A stretch of 30,863 nt of DNA from Chitinophagaceae bacterium UBA4407. Lineage in GTDB: Bacteria; Bacteroidota; Bacteroidia; Chitinophagales; Chitinophagaceae. A model generated the notes under the pieces. It was given only the letters and a program-made list of their open reading frames with translations. It was not told the origin of the DNA and did not search any database. Below are positions 16,308 to 24,194 of this stretch, piece by piece. Numbering within the stretch: position 1 is the stretch's first letter; every line of letters begins with the position of its first letter. The position numbers and the translations under genes are program-made. The stretch is from NCBI GenBank assembly GCA_002390845.1, contig DGQT01000036.1, forward strand, positions 1 through 30,863, written 5' to 3'.

Positions 16308-18359
16308 ATGAATTTTACCCGCCGCAAGTTCTTACAATCTTCCTTCTTTGCTGGCTTTGCTATAGCAACAAAAAAAGGATGGGCAAACAAACTTCCCACA
16401 CCGGCAACTGAGCGTCGTGATCTTTATCCACAAGGTGTAGCATCCGGCGACCCGTCAGCCAACAGTGTAATCTTGTGGACCAGGCGTATACCTGCAAAAG
16501 ATAGTGCTGCTAAAAAGTTGGTCGTTGAAATTTCAACAACGGCTGATTTCAAAAAAATCCATGCAGGCGGTACTGCGCATATCAGTGCTGATTCAGACTG
16601 GACATGCCGTTTCCTTGCAAAAGATCTGAAACCCAACCATGAGTATTGGTACCGTTTCATTGATGAGCATGGCTTTGCCAGTCGCGTGGGTCGTACTATA
16701 ACAGCACCCGCCAATGATGCAGATAGTCCCGTTCGTTTTACGTTTGTAAGTTGCCAATGCCCTAACGAAGCCGGCTTAAATGCTTATCGAAAAATGATCT
16801 TTGAAGATGAGGCAAAATCTAAAGAACAGCAACTAAATTTTGTATTGCACCTCGGCGATTTTATTTACGAAGTCACCTGGTATGGAGAAGATAACCCGAA
16901 AGGAAACCGTGGCCGTCGCATCAGGGATCTGTATAAGTTTCCGCAAGGCAGAAAGGTTAGTAATTTTCACCTCCCCGTTACGCTGGAAGATTATCGTACA
17001 CTCTACCGAGCCTATCTTGAAGATCCCGATCTGCAGGATGCCCGTGCCCGTTGGCCATTTGTATGTATTTGGGATAACCATGAATTTGCCTGGGCAGGAT
17101 ACCAGAGTGAGTATGTTGCAGGTGGCGGTTATAATGCTCCGGCACAAAACCAGAAGATCTCTGCCAACCAGGCCTGGTGGGAGTTTATACCTGCCATGGT
17201 GCAACAGCCCGGTAACCCAAAGCTCGAACAGTTCATAGCTCCTCCTGTGGTTGATACGCCAATGGAAACCTTCAACGAAGACGGACTTAGCGAAGAGCCT
17301 AATAACCTGGTGGCGATCCACAGCCTCAATATCAGGCGTGTATTGCGTTGGGGTAAAAATGTGGATCTGCTGCTAACCGATAATTGGTCGTTCCGTTCAC
17401 CTGATATGTCGACAGGTGATTTTGATGTACCCGAATACCCCAGGGTTGATGCCCAAATTCCGTTTGAAATTATGAATTATGGTCGTCATTATAATAACGA
17501 CAATCCACCTGATACCATTCGTTTTAATGGTAAGGATATTCCGAACCCAACAAAAGATGTACATGCACAAACTTATTTGGGCAAGGAACAAAGAGACTGG
17601 GCGTTAGAACAGTTAAAGGCTTCAACTGCGCGCTGGAAAATATGGGGCCATGGCTTTGGCACTATGGAAGTAAGAAGTGACTATCAAAACCTGCCCGGTG
17701 AGTTAGGCAGTAAGTGGCCCAAAGATGCAGGCTATGCAGTAATGGACAACCGGTTCCTTCGGGATAAAGACATCATCTTTGATTTTATAAAAGATGAGAA
17801 GATAACCGGCTTTTGTGTTGTTGGAGGTGACCGTCATGCATTTCATGCCGGTGTGGTCTCAAAAGCGTTGCCTCCAAAAGCCTACGAGCCACTGGGTGTG
17901 GAATTTATTACAGGCTCTGTATCGCAGCAGACGCTGTTTGAAGTAATGAAAGTAACTATGGCTAAAGATCATCCGAAACGTGTATTGCACCTGATCGATC
18001 AACCCGATGGCTCTGTGATTCCTTCTATGAATGTTACTGCTATGCATGGCGTGCTTTCTACTTTAAAGTTGAAGGAGACGGGAGATATAAAGCAGGCCCG
18101 TGCCGCAAGCAATCCTGACGTAGCACCACATTTGTCATTTCTTGATTTTGGTGGCCACGGTTATGGTTTGGTAACCGCCTCATCTGAAGAACTTTCAACC
18201 GAGTTTGTATGTATACCTATTCCTTTTGAACGCAATGAGCGCCCAGATGGCGGTCCTTTGGTTTACCGTGTTCTGCATCGCACAAGTTTATGGAAGGCCG
18301 GCGAGGCGCCTAAGCTTGAACAGGAAATCCTTGAAGGCAACCCGCAGTATTCCATATAA
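16308..18359 (+). CDS. phoD: PhoD-like alkaline phosphatase/phosphodiesterase, Tat-exported
   Basis: A 683-residue protein. A twin-arginine signal is present: RRKFLQSSFFAGFAIA (5-20). The PhoD N-terminal beta-sandwich begins with YPQGVASGDPSANSVILWTR (about 41-60), and the metallophosphatase domain follows: FTFVSCQ, HLGDFIYEVTWYG (about 184-196), CIWDNHEFAW (about 252-261) and VVGGDRHAFHAG near residues 505-516. These supply the Asp/Asn/His metal ligands. PhoD enzymes hydrolyse phosphate mono- and diesters outside the cytoplasm, often under phosphate limitation. It is longer than B. subtilis PhoD (about 580 residues). It is a single-gene unit with no pho regulatory genes nearby. Composition is clearly more GC-rich than in the island upstream. 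Confidence 0.92.
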   Translation: MNFTRRKFLQSSFFAGFAIATKKGWANKLPTPATERRDLYPQGVASGDPSANSVILWTRRIPAKDSAAKKLVVEISTTADFKKIHAGGTAHISADSDWTCRFLAKDLKPNHEYWYRFIDEHGFASRVGRTITAPANDADSPVRFTFVSCQCPNEAGLNAYRKMIFEDEAKSKEQQLNFVLHLGDFIYEVTWYGEDNPKGNRGRRIRDLYKFPQGRKVSNFHLPVTLEDYRTLYRAYLEDPDLQDARARWPFVCIWDNHEFAWAGYQSEYVAGGGYNAPAQNQKISANQAWWEFIPAMVQQPGNPKLEQFIAPPVVDTPMETFNEDGLSEEPNNLVAIHSLNIRRVLRWGKNVDLLLTDNWSFRSPDMSTGDFDVPEYPRVDAQIPFEIMNYGRHYNNDNPPDTIRFNGKDIPNPTKDVHAQTYLGKEQRDWALEQLKASTARWKIWGHGFGTMEVRSDYQNLPGELGSKWPKDAGYAVMDNRFLRDKDIIFDFIKDEKITGFCVVGGDRHAFHAGVVSKALPPKAYEPLGVEFITGSVSQQTLFEVMKVTMAKDHPKRVLHLIDQPDGSVIPSMNVTAMHGVLSTLKLKETGDIKQARAASNPDVAPHLSFLDFGGHGYGLVTASSEELSTEFVCIPIPFERNERPDGGPLVYRVLHRTSLWKAGEAPKLEQEILEGNPQYSI

Positions 18360-18471
18360 GTTATCGCTTACGTATAGCACGCTGTTAAGGGGCAGCAATT
18401 TTTAGTTTCTTACGGCTTAGGTCTACATTATTTTTACAGATACCAGCTTTGGTATTTTATGGCATCGTCCC

Positions 18472-18565
18472 TTGCGTCGCAAGCACTTCATCTGAATATC
18501 ATTGGGCAGCAACGCATAGTAGTAGCTCAATTTATAATCCCAAAGATGAACGGATTGCGACGCAA
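18472..18565. repeat. Dispersed palindromic repeat, variant paired copy
   Basis: TTGCGTCGCAA (18472-18482) and TTGCGACGCAA (18555-18565) are exact inverse copies. A second pair, CTTCATCT and AGATGAA, lies just inside. The ACTTGTAC half of the core is replaced, so this is a divergent member of the family. Confidence 0.7.
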
Positions 18566-18628
18566 AGATGCGTAACCGGAGTTACTTTCGAAAATCTCCA
18601 ACAAACTTCGGCTGCAGAAGTTATTTAT

Positions 18629-18880
18629 TTTGGATGATTAACATAATACTTTGGTATTTTAGAAACTTAATTTGTGGTATTCTAATTTTCATTTGGAGTG
18701 TTCGAAGCTTCGTTTGGTATTTTAGAAACTTAATTTGTGGTATTCTAATCTTCATTTGGATTGTAATAATTTCTGTTTTGAACATTGAAAACTTCATTTG
18801 TAGCATTAGAAACTTTATTTGTAGTATTCGAAACATATTTTGGTATTTTAGCACTATTATTTGTACTATTAACATAATTA
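18629..18880. repeat. Twelve contiguous 21-bp direct repeats ending at the XRE gene start
   Basis: Twelve units of exactly 21 bp with no spacers begin at 18629, 18650, 18671 and so on to 18860. Eleven start with TTTG and one with TTTTG. Many carry TATT-N-GAAAC in the middle. Units at 18650 and 18713 are identical, and those at 18671 and 18734 differ by one base, indicating duplication of a 63-bp block. The last unit ends 2 nt before the ATG at 18883. Two helical turns per unit would put every TTTG on the same face of the DNA. It is a candidate operator array for the regulator downstream; no CRISPR-type spacers are present. Confidence 0.9.
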
Positions 18881-18882
18881 TT

Positions 18883-19227
18883 ATGCTATCACTCAACCTC
18901 ACACCTATTTTTAAGGCCCGCGGCATCGACAGGCCCTACACTTTCCTGGTTAAAGCAGGTCTTTCACCACATTCTGCAAATGCAATCCTTAACAGTAAAA
19001 CAAGGATATTTCGGTTAGACCACATCGAAGTACTTTGCAGAACCCTGGTATGCGAACCAAACGATTTGGTTGTGTATATACCAGACAATAACCAGCATTT
19101 ATCACCGGAACATCCGTTAAACAACCTCATACAAACAGGTACTGCAAAAGATATGAAAGAAACTTTGGCCACAATACCATTTAAACAACTCAAAGAAATA
19201 ACAAAGCAAATAAATGGTCTGTCATAA
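18883..19227 (+). CDS. Small XRE-type (HTH_26-like) DNA-binding regulator
   Basis: A 114-residue protein if translation starts at the ATG at 18883 (MLSLNLTPIFKARGIDRPYT). A Cro/CI-type helix-turn-helix is visible: TFLVKAGLSPHSANAILNSK, then RLDHIEVLCRTLVCEPNDLVVYIPD, resembling HTH_26 proteins (LekIckaLnvqpgDLl). The C-terminal 40 residues are polar and helical, perhaps for dimerisation. The same frame is open back to 18568, through the whole 21-bp array, but that part is repeat-encoded. I therefore prefer the short form. A strong terminator follows 31 nt after the stop. The regulator probably binds the array in front of it and controls its own gene, which is inference from position. Confidence 0.75.
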   Translation: MLSLNLTPIFKARGIDRPYTFLVKAGLSPHSANAILNSKTRIFRLDHIEVLCRTLVCEPNDLVVYIPDNNQHLSPEHPLNNLIQTGTAKDMKETLATIPFKQLKEITKQINGLS

Positions 19228-19258
19228 TTAGCTAATAAAAAATCTCATAAACAAAAAA

Positions 19259-19287
19259 GGCCGCAAACAAATTTGCGGCCTTTTTTT
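19259..19287. terminator. Bidirectional intrinsic terminator
   Basis: GGCCGCAAA-CAAA-TTTGCGGCC (19259-19280), followed by seven T on the plus strand and preceded by six A (a T-run on the minus strand). It separates the convergent XRE gene and the aminotransferase gene, whose stop codon overlaps the T-run. Confidence 0.92.
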
Positions 19288-20506
19288 ATGCGGCACTTAC
19301 CGTGTGTTCTTTTAATATTTTCTGTATCACTGCCACCATTTTTTCGCCCTTATCTTTTATCTGATCTTCCGTCCAGGCAAGGCTTATGGCAGTTGAAACA
19401 CAGCGGCTCAAAATCCCATCGCTCACACTAAAATCTGTTGACTGCAATTTAAGCAAAGCCTCACGCTGCAAGGGGTTCAGGCTGTTAAGCGTGGTGGCTT
19501 TTTTTAAATGATCCCACTTGCGTATATAATGCCAGTTATTATCGAACCAGTAAAAATTACCTGCAATAATTCCCTGCACTTTCATTTCAGCAACTACGGC
19601 TTTTGTAAGCTCTTCCGTTGGCAAAAACCAACTAATAAACGTACAACTGTCGACACCACCTTCCGGTATTTTGCGGAATGAAATTTCCGGAATTTGTTCA
19701 AGCATACTTTTCAAGTGTGCATGATTCCTTTTCTGAATGGCAAGAAAGGTATCCAGCTTTCTTATCTGCGCCAATCCAACAGCCGCATGCAGTTCGCTGA
19801 TGCGAAAATTATAACCGATAAAAGGGTGCAGGTCAGCGCCACGGTCAACACCCAAATGATCGTGCCCATGATCGGTGTAGCCATCACATTTTGTATAAAC
19901 CTCTTTATTGTTGGTCATTACCACACCGCCTTCGCCGCAGGTAATTGTTTTTACAAAATCGAAAGAGAACGTTCCGGCATCGCCAATGGTACCTAAAGCT
20001 TTTCCTTTATACGTACCGCCAATGCTTTGGCAGGCATCTTCCAGCAGCAGTAAATGATGTTCGGCGCAAATTTCTTTAAGCGTATCAAGATCGGCCATAC
20101 TGCCGCACATGTGTACGGGCATTATGCATTTGGTGCGGGGTGTAATGGCTGCACGAACCGCATCGGGATTAAGCGTGAGCGTTTCATCAACATCTACCAA
20201 AACAGGAATGGCACCGACACTTAAAACGGCTTCAAAACTTGCCACAAATGTGAAGGATGGTGTAATCACCTCGTCACCGTAACCAATGCCCAAAGCACTC
20301 ATTACAGTTGTTAAAGCAGCAGTGCCGCTGCTGGTAAGCTGTGCATAGTTGCAACCAAAGGTGTTGCAAATTTCTTTTTCAAGTTCTACTGATTTCCAGT
20401 TGCCTTTACGTGCAGCATCAAAGCCGTAGCGCATCAGGATCCCTGTTTCCAATACATCGTTCAGTTCTTTTCTTTCTTCAGCGCCAAATAATTCAAAACC
20501 GGGCAT
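19286..20506 (-). CDS. DegT/DnrJ/EryC1/StrS family PLP aminotransferase, KdnA-like
   Basis: A 406-residue protein of normal family length. PLP-site residues are visible: SSGTAAL (59-65), Asp157 in LLLLEDACQS and the Schiff-base Lys186 in FSFDFVKTITCGEGG. The opening MPGFELFGAEERKELNDVLETGILMRYGFD and HGHDHLGVDRGADLHPFIGYNFRISELHAAVGLAQ recall KdnA, the transaminase that makes 8-amino-3,8-dideoxy-manno-octulosonate from Kdo. If so, it modifies the LPS inner core. The KdnB partner (an alcohol dehydrogenase) is not adjacent, so another sugar aminotransferase remains possible. It is a single gene on the minus strand. Confidence 0.85.
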   Translation of the reverse strand: MPGFELFGAEERKELNDVLETGILMRYGFDAARKGNWKSVELEKEICNTFGCNYAQLTSSGTAALTTVMSALGIGYGDEVITPSFTFVASFEAVLSVGAIPVLVDVDETLTLNPDAVRAAITPRTKCIMPVHMCGSMADLDTLKEICAEHHLLLLEDACQSIGGTYKGKALGTIGDAGTFSFDFVKTITCGEGGVVMTNNKEVYTKCDGYTDHGHDHLGVDRGADLHPFIGYNFRISELHAAVGLAQIRKLDTFLAIQKRNHAHLKSMLEQIPEISFRKIPEGGVDSCTFISWFLPTEELTKAVVAEMKVQGIIAGNFYWFDNNWHYIRKWDHLKKATTLNSLNPLQREALLKLQSTDFSVSDGILSRCVSTAISLAWTEDQIKDKGEKMVAVIQKILKEHTVSAA

Positions 20507-20603
20507 ATAAAAAAGTTTATTGTTTACAGATTGTAAATTCCAGTTTGCGAAGGTAGAAAAAGATGGGGTAATGAAAATTTTTGTAGAGGAAAGACAAATT
20601 TTA

Positions 20604-20640
20604 TGAACCAGGCATTTGTTCTTTCCTTATCGTTCCTTGC
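20604..20640 (+). repeat. Degenerate repeat arm (outer part only)
   Basis: GAACCAGGCATTTGTTCTTT followed by ATCG and CCTTGC matches the outer left arm at 9130-9165, but the core after TTGC is lost and replaced by unrelated sequence. Confidence 0.45.
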
Positions 20641-20648
20641 ACAGTTTA

Positions 20649-20712
20649 CCCCGAACTTGTTTCGGGGCACACTGCACCGGCAGTAATTTTGTTGAACTAT
20701 TCTGGTGCAGTG
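20649..20712. other. Two adjacent hairpins between lipid kinase and aminotransferase genes
   Basis: CCCCGAA-CTTGT-TTCGGGG (20649-20667) is followed by CACTGCACC (20670-20678), which pairs with GGTGCAGTG (20704-20712). They lie 40 nt after the lipid-kinase stop (minus strand) and may end or protect that transcript. No clear T-run on the minus strand. Confidence 0.5.
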
Positions 20713-20751
20713 TTGCTTTTATTTTCCAGGGATTTATTAAAGAGATAAAAG

Positions 20752-21672
20752 CTAATTTTCAGATATTGTTTTTTGTGGCTGCAGCAATTCAAAGCAATTG
20801 GTAATCACTTCAAATTTTATTTCTTCTGCCGTTTCTACCGGCTCGCCATCTATATGCAACGGGGCATATTTAAGGTTGCGTACCGTAATAGACGGAGCCT
20901 GAAAATAAAGTACATTCTTTTTCGAAATATCATCTACCAATTGCTGTAGTTTATTATTGCCACGCAGTTGCTGCAAAATGGCAAAAGGCAATTTTGCTTT
21001 GTTCATTTTCTGAACAATCACAATATCCAGCAGGCCATCGTTTAAAACAGCCTGGGGTGCAATCGTTACGTTATTCCCAAACTGGTTGCCGTTTGCAATG
21101 CTGATGAAAAAGGCATCTGTAAAAAAAGAGAAGCCATTGATTAATACTTCAAACTGGTAAGGCTGGGCCTTAAAAAAATTGATGATACTTTGCTGGGTAT
21201 AAGTAAGCAACCCCCGCCGGGCTTTTGAAGCAAAATCGTGTGCAACTTTTGCATCGAAACCAATGCCGCTAAGCATACAGGAAAAATGTTGGTTTACACT
21301 AAATGCATCAACATGTTGCGAGTGGCCGTGGATAATTGTATCAATGGCTTTCTTAGAATTGCGTGAAATACCCGCGGCGAATGCAAAACCGTTGCCACTG
21401 CCAAAAGGTATAATGCCAAATTTTACAGGTTCGTTTCGCAATGCATGTACTACCTGGTTTACGGTGCCATCGCCGCCGATTACAATAATATCAGTAATAT
21501 GCTCTTCGTGAATTTTATGTTTTATGATACTGTAGTTGCCTGCTGCATTGGTATCCATGATCTCAAAATGTATTTTTTCCTTCTTGCAGCTTGCCTCAAT
21601 CTGTTTAAGCACCGTATCTTTTTTTGACGTACCTGAAACAGGATTTACAAGGAAAATTATTTTTCGTTTCAT
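20752..21672 (-). CDS. Diacylglycerol kinase-family lipid kinase (YegS/DgkB-like)
   Basis: A 306-residue protein with the DAGK catalytic signature: NPVSGTSKK (10-18), the nucleotide-binding IIVIGGDGTVNQVV (62-75) and PFGSGNGFAFAAGI (89-102). The C-terminal half is beta-rich and ends with PLHIDGEPVETAEEIKFEV, the normal end of the YegS/BmrU/DgkB group. These enzymes phosphorylate lipids such as diacylglycerol, sphingoid bases or undecaprenol using ATP; the substrate here is open. The length is usual. It appears to be a single gene on the minus strand with a TAAATTTG box upstream. Confidence 0.88.
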   Translation of the reverse strand: MKRKIIFLVNPVSGTSKKDTVLKQIEASCKKEKIHFEIMDTNAAGNYSIIKHKIHEEHITDIIVIGGDGTVNQVVHALRNEPVKFGIIPFGSGNGFAFAAGISRNSKKAIDTIIHGHSQHVDAFSVNQHFSCMLSGIGFDAKVAHDFASKARRGLLTYTQQSIINFFKAQPYQFEVLINGFSFFTDAFFISIANGNQFGNNVTIAPQAVLNDGLLDIVIVQKMNKAKLPFAILQQLRGNNKLQQLVDDISKKNVLYFQAPSITVRNLKYAPLHIDGEPVETAEEIKFEVITNCFELLQPQKTISEN

Positions 21673-21723
21673 CGGGCTCAGAAAATTTGGCTGGTCAATC
21701 GTTCTTTAAATTTTTATAGCGTG

Positions 21724-21731
21724 CAAATTTA
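21724..21731 (-). promoter_or_regulatory. Candidate -7 box of the lipid kinase gene
   Basis: The minus strand reads TAAATTTG, matching TAnnTTTG, 52 nt upstream of the ATG. A weak TTG lies about 22 nt further upstream. Confidence 0.4.
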
Positions 21732-21862
21732 TATACTTTATTATGGAAGGAACCAATACCATTTACTTGCCAAAACTTGCTGTAAAATAAAAATTGCACT
21801 TCACTTGGGTTACTCAATGGCTGCTATGGCTGTTAATATGCCGCCATGAAAACGGGACTGTC

Positions 21863-21877
21863 AACCGAGCGTGGCAA
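21863..21877 (-). repeat. Repeat arm, GAGCGTGGCAA variant
   Basis: AACCGAGCGTGGCAA is identical to 24127-24141. The flanks (ACAAAAGCCTCATAAAAGTTC) fit the spacing and partial sequence of the outer arm of the main repeat family, so this is probably a third core variant. Confidence 0.5.
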
Positions 21878-21921
21878 CAAAAGCCTCATAAAAGTTCTGT
21901 AGCTGGTAACATAAAAAATAA

Positions 21922-21943
21922 AAGGTGAGAAAAACCTCACCTT
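21922..21943 (-). terminator. Intrinsic terminator of the E2 gene
   Basis: AAGGTGAG-AAAAAC-CTCACCTT is a perfect 8-bp stem. Read on the minus strand it lies 33 nt after the E2 stop and is followed by a T-rich run. Confidence 0.85.
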
Positions 21944-21976
21944 CATTTTAAGCTCGAATAAAATTTTAAATTAACG

Positions 21977-23647
21977 TTATACCAACATGCGCAAAGGCTC
22001 TTCCAGCAGGCTCTTTAACGTTTGCAGAAAAGCGGCGCCGGTAGCACCATCTACAACCCGGTGATCGCAGCTAAGTGTTACTTTCATAACATTACCGGGT
22101 ACAATTTGTCCATTCTTGACAACGGGAACCTGTGAAATACCACCCACTGCAAGTATGCATGAGTCGGGCGGATTGATGATTGCTGTAAATTCATCTACGC
22201 CAAACATTCCAAGGTTAGAGATGGTAAATGTGCTGCCTTCCCAATCGGCAGGCTGCAGTTTTTTATCTTTTGCTCTTTGTGCATAATCTTTTACTTCTGC
22301 ACCAATCTGGCTCAATGATTTTGTGTCGGCAAAACGTACAACGGGAACCAGCAAACCTTCATCAACTGCAACGGCTACGCCGATGTTGATGTGATGGTTA
22401 TAACGGATCTTGTCGCCCAGCCAGCTGCTGTTAACTTTTGGATGCTGCTTTAATGCAACGGCAACTGCCTTAAGCACCATATCGTTAAAGCTGATCTTTG
22501 TTTTGGCTACCTCGTTTATTTTAGTACGTGCTGCAACGCATGCATCCATGTCGATACTCATGGTAACATAGAAATGGGGAGCGGTAAACAAGCTTTCACC
22601 AAGACGGCGTGCAATGGTTTTGCGCATTTGCGATACCGGCACTTCATCAAAACTAACCTGTCCTGCTGGTGCAGCAACCGGTGCGGGTTTAGTGCTTTTT
22701 ACTTCTTCAGCAGCAGGAGCAGCAGGCGCTGCTTTTGGTTGAGCTGCGGGTATGTAATTATCAATATCGCTTTTTGTGATCCTGCCATTATCGCCACGGC
22801 CTTTTACATAACGAAGGTCAATGCCTTTTTCTTCAGCCATTTTTTTAGCCAAAGGCGAGGCGAGTATCCTGCCATCGTTCACAATTTCTGGTGCCACTGT
22901 TTGTAGTGCAGGTGCTACAACAGCCTGTAGTTTTTCTTCTGCTGGTTTTTCTGTGCTAACTGCGGGTGCACTGCTGCTTCCGGTTTTGGCAGCATTTATA
23001 ACTGCGTTTATATCAAAACCTTCTTTGCCAATAATACAAAGCAGGTCGTTTACCTGTATTTTTTCACCGGCTTTTGCACCCTGGTATAGTAATATGCCTT
23101 CTTTATAACTTTCCAGTTCCATTGTGGCTTTATCGGTTTCAATGTCGGCTAACACGTCTCCTTTTTTTACAGCATCGCCTACATTTTTATTCCATCCGGC
23201 AATTACGCCTTCAGTCATGGTATCGCTTAAGCGTGGCATTAATACCACTTCTTCCATTGTTGAAATATCTATAGCGGCTGCTGCTGGTTTAGCACTGGCA
23301 GCCTGTTCAGCAGATACTTTGGCGGCAGGCTCCGGCTCTTTCTTAGGTTCTTCTGTTTTTACGCTTGCTGCAGCGGAATTGCCTGTAACAAGTGCACTGA
23401 TGTCTTCTCCGGCTTTGCCAATAATAGCAAGCAAATCATTTACCTGAAGCTTGGCACCCGCACCACCACCCGTATGAAGCAGTGTACCCTGCTGATAACT
23501 TTCCAGTTCCATGGTGGCTTTATCTGTTTCAATTTCAGCCAGCAGGTCGCCCTTGTTAACCGTATCGCCTACTTTCTTATGCCATGCAGCAATCACACCT
23601 TCCGTCATGGTGTCGCTTAAACGGGGCATTAAAATCACTTCTGCCAT
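21977..23647 (-). CDS. Dihydrolipoamide acetyltransferase (E2) of the pyruvate dehydrogenase complex, two lipoyl domains
   Basis: A 556-residue protein. Two nearly identical lipoyl domains carry ETDKATMELES, with lipoyl-lysines Lys43 and Lys173. Each is followed by an Ala/Pro/Glu-rich flexible linker. The E1/E3-binding domain is at about 263-300 (GRILASPLAKKMAEEKGIDL...GRGDNGRITKSDI). The acyltransferase domain starts near 330 and ends with CDHRVVDGATGAAFL (His529 and Asp533 active site). It accepts acetyl groups on lipoate and passes them to CoA. E1 and E3 genes are not adjacent; pyruvate rather than 2-oxoglutarate or branched-chain specificity is inferred from the overall layout. A single-gene unit with its own terminator. 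Confidence 0.92.
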   Translation of the reverse strand: MAEVILMPRLSDTMTEGVIAAWHKKVGDTVNKGDLLAEIETDKATMELESYQQGTLLHTGGGAGAKLQVNDLLAIIGKAGEDISALVTGNSAAASVKTEEPKKEPEPAAKVSAEQAASAKPAAAAIDISTMEEVVLMPRLSDTMTEGVIAGWNKNVGDAVKKGDVLADIETDKATMELESYKEGILLYQGAKAGEKIQVNDLLCIIGKEGFDINAVINAAKTGSSSAPAVSTEKPAEEKLQAVVAPALQTVAPEIVNDGRILASPLAKKMAEEKGIDLRYVKGRGDNGRITKSDIDNYIPAAQPKAAPAAPAAEEVKSTKPAPVAAPAGQVSFDEVPVSQMRKTIARRLGESLFTAPHFYVTMSIDMDACVAARTKINEVAKTKISFNDMVLKAVAVALKQHPKVNSSWLGDKIRYNHHINIGVAVAVDEGLLVPVVRFADTKSLSQIGAEVKDYAQRAKDKKLQPADWEGSTFTISNLGMFGVDEFTAIINPPDSCILAVGGISQVPVVKNGQIVPGNVMKVTLSCDHRVVDGATGAAFLQTLKSLLEEPLRMLV

Positions 23648-23692
23648 AGATATTTAAGAATTATAATTTTAGAATTTCCATTTATTTTTTTT

Positions 23693-23745
23693 GAGCCCGG
23701 CAGCAATAAGGCTATGAAGCTTTACTTGCGTCGCACTCTTTGAGG
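23693..23745 (+). repeat. Dispersed repeat, solo left arm
   Basis: GAGCCCGGC (23693-23701), 24 nt including CTATGAAGCTTTA, then TTGCGTCGCACTCTTTG (23726-23742). The outer sequence GCTATGAAGC is also found at 4-13 of the window. Confidence 0.8.
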
Positions 23746-23921
23746 CCATAACCCTGGTGGGCTTTTGCCTGCCATTTATAATAAAAAACATGGTTACAAA
23801 TGAGGCGTGAAATTACAGTAAAATGCAATAGCATTATATGTTGGTAATCTTTTTTATAAGACTGCTTAAAAACATGGAACCTGTAATACTGCACACACCA
23901 TAAAATGTGCAATCATTTCAT

Positions 23922-24004
23922 TCAACCCTAAAAGGGTTGATGTATTATTATCTTTTATTACCCCGGATTGCATCCGGGCTATTCACATTTTAGCCCTTAG
24001 GGCT
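23922..24004. repeat. Cluster of three small hairpins
   Basis: TCAACCCT-AAA-AGGGTTGA (23922-23940), CCCGGAT-TGC-ATCCGGG (23962-23978) and AGCCC-TTA-GGGCT (23992-24004) follow each other, with AT-rich spacers between them. The order and spacing look organised, like an intergenic multi-hairpin repeat; only one copy is in the window. Confidence 0.6.
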
Positions 24005-24126
24005 GGTGCATGATTTTATCCGATTTATACTTTAATTGAGAATTCAGGAACTTGCGTTGAAATAATTTATGCATTCGTTAAAGTAATTTGATTCTGAACC
24101 TTAGCTCAATTGAAAGAGGAACTTTG

Positions 24127-24141
24127 AACCGAGCGTGGCAA
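24127..24141 (-). repeat. Repeat arm, GAGCGTGGCAA variant
   Basis: AACCGAGCGTGGCAA, identical to 21863-21877, located 54 nt after the S41 peptidase stop on the minus strand. Confidence 0.5.
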
Positions 24142-24194
24142 GAGTCGATGCCATAGTAACAGTTGCTGACCTAATAATTTTTCTTAACTGCAAT

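Larger units (their letters stand above)
23648..24194. other. Intergenic region between E2 and S41 peptidase genes
   Basis: These 547 bp hold a repeat arm (23693-23745), a cluster of three hairpins (23922-24004) and a short GAGCGTGGCAA-type arm (24127-24141). I see no credible gene. Confidence 0.5.

Noticed and set aside
18629..18880. CRISPR array
   Set aside because: The 21-bp units are contiguous without spacers and lie next to no cas genes.
18621..18926. 101-codon minus-strand frame across the 21-bp array
   Set aside because: It exists because the repeat has no stops in that frame; it covers the start of the XRE gene and has only heptad-repeat content.
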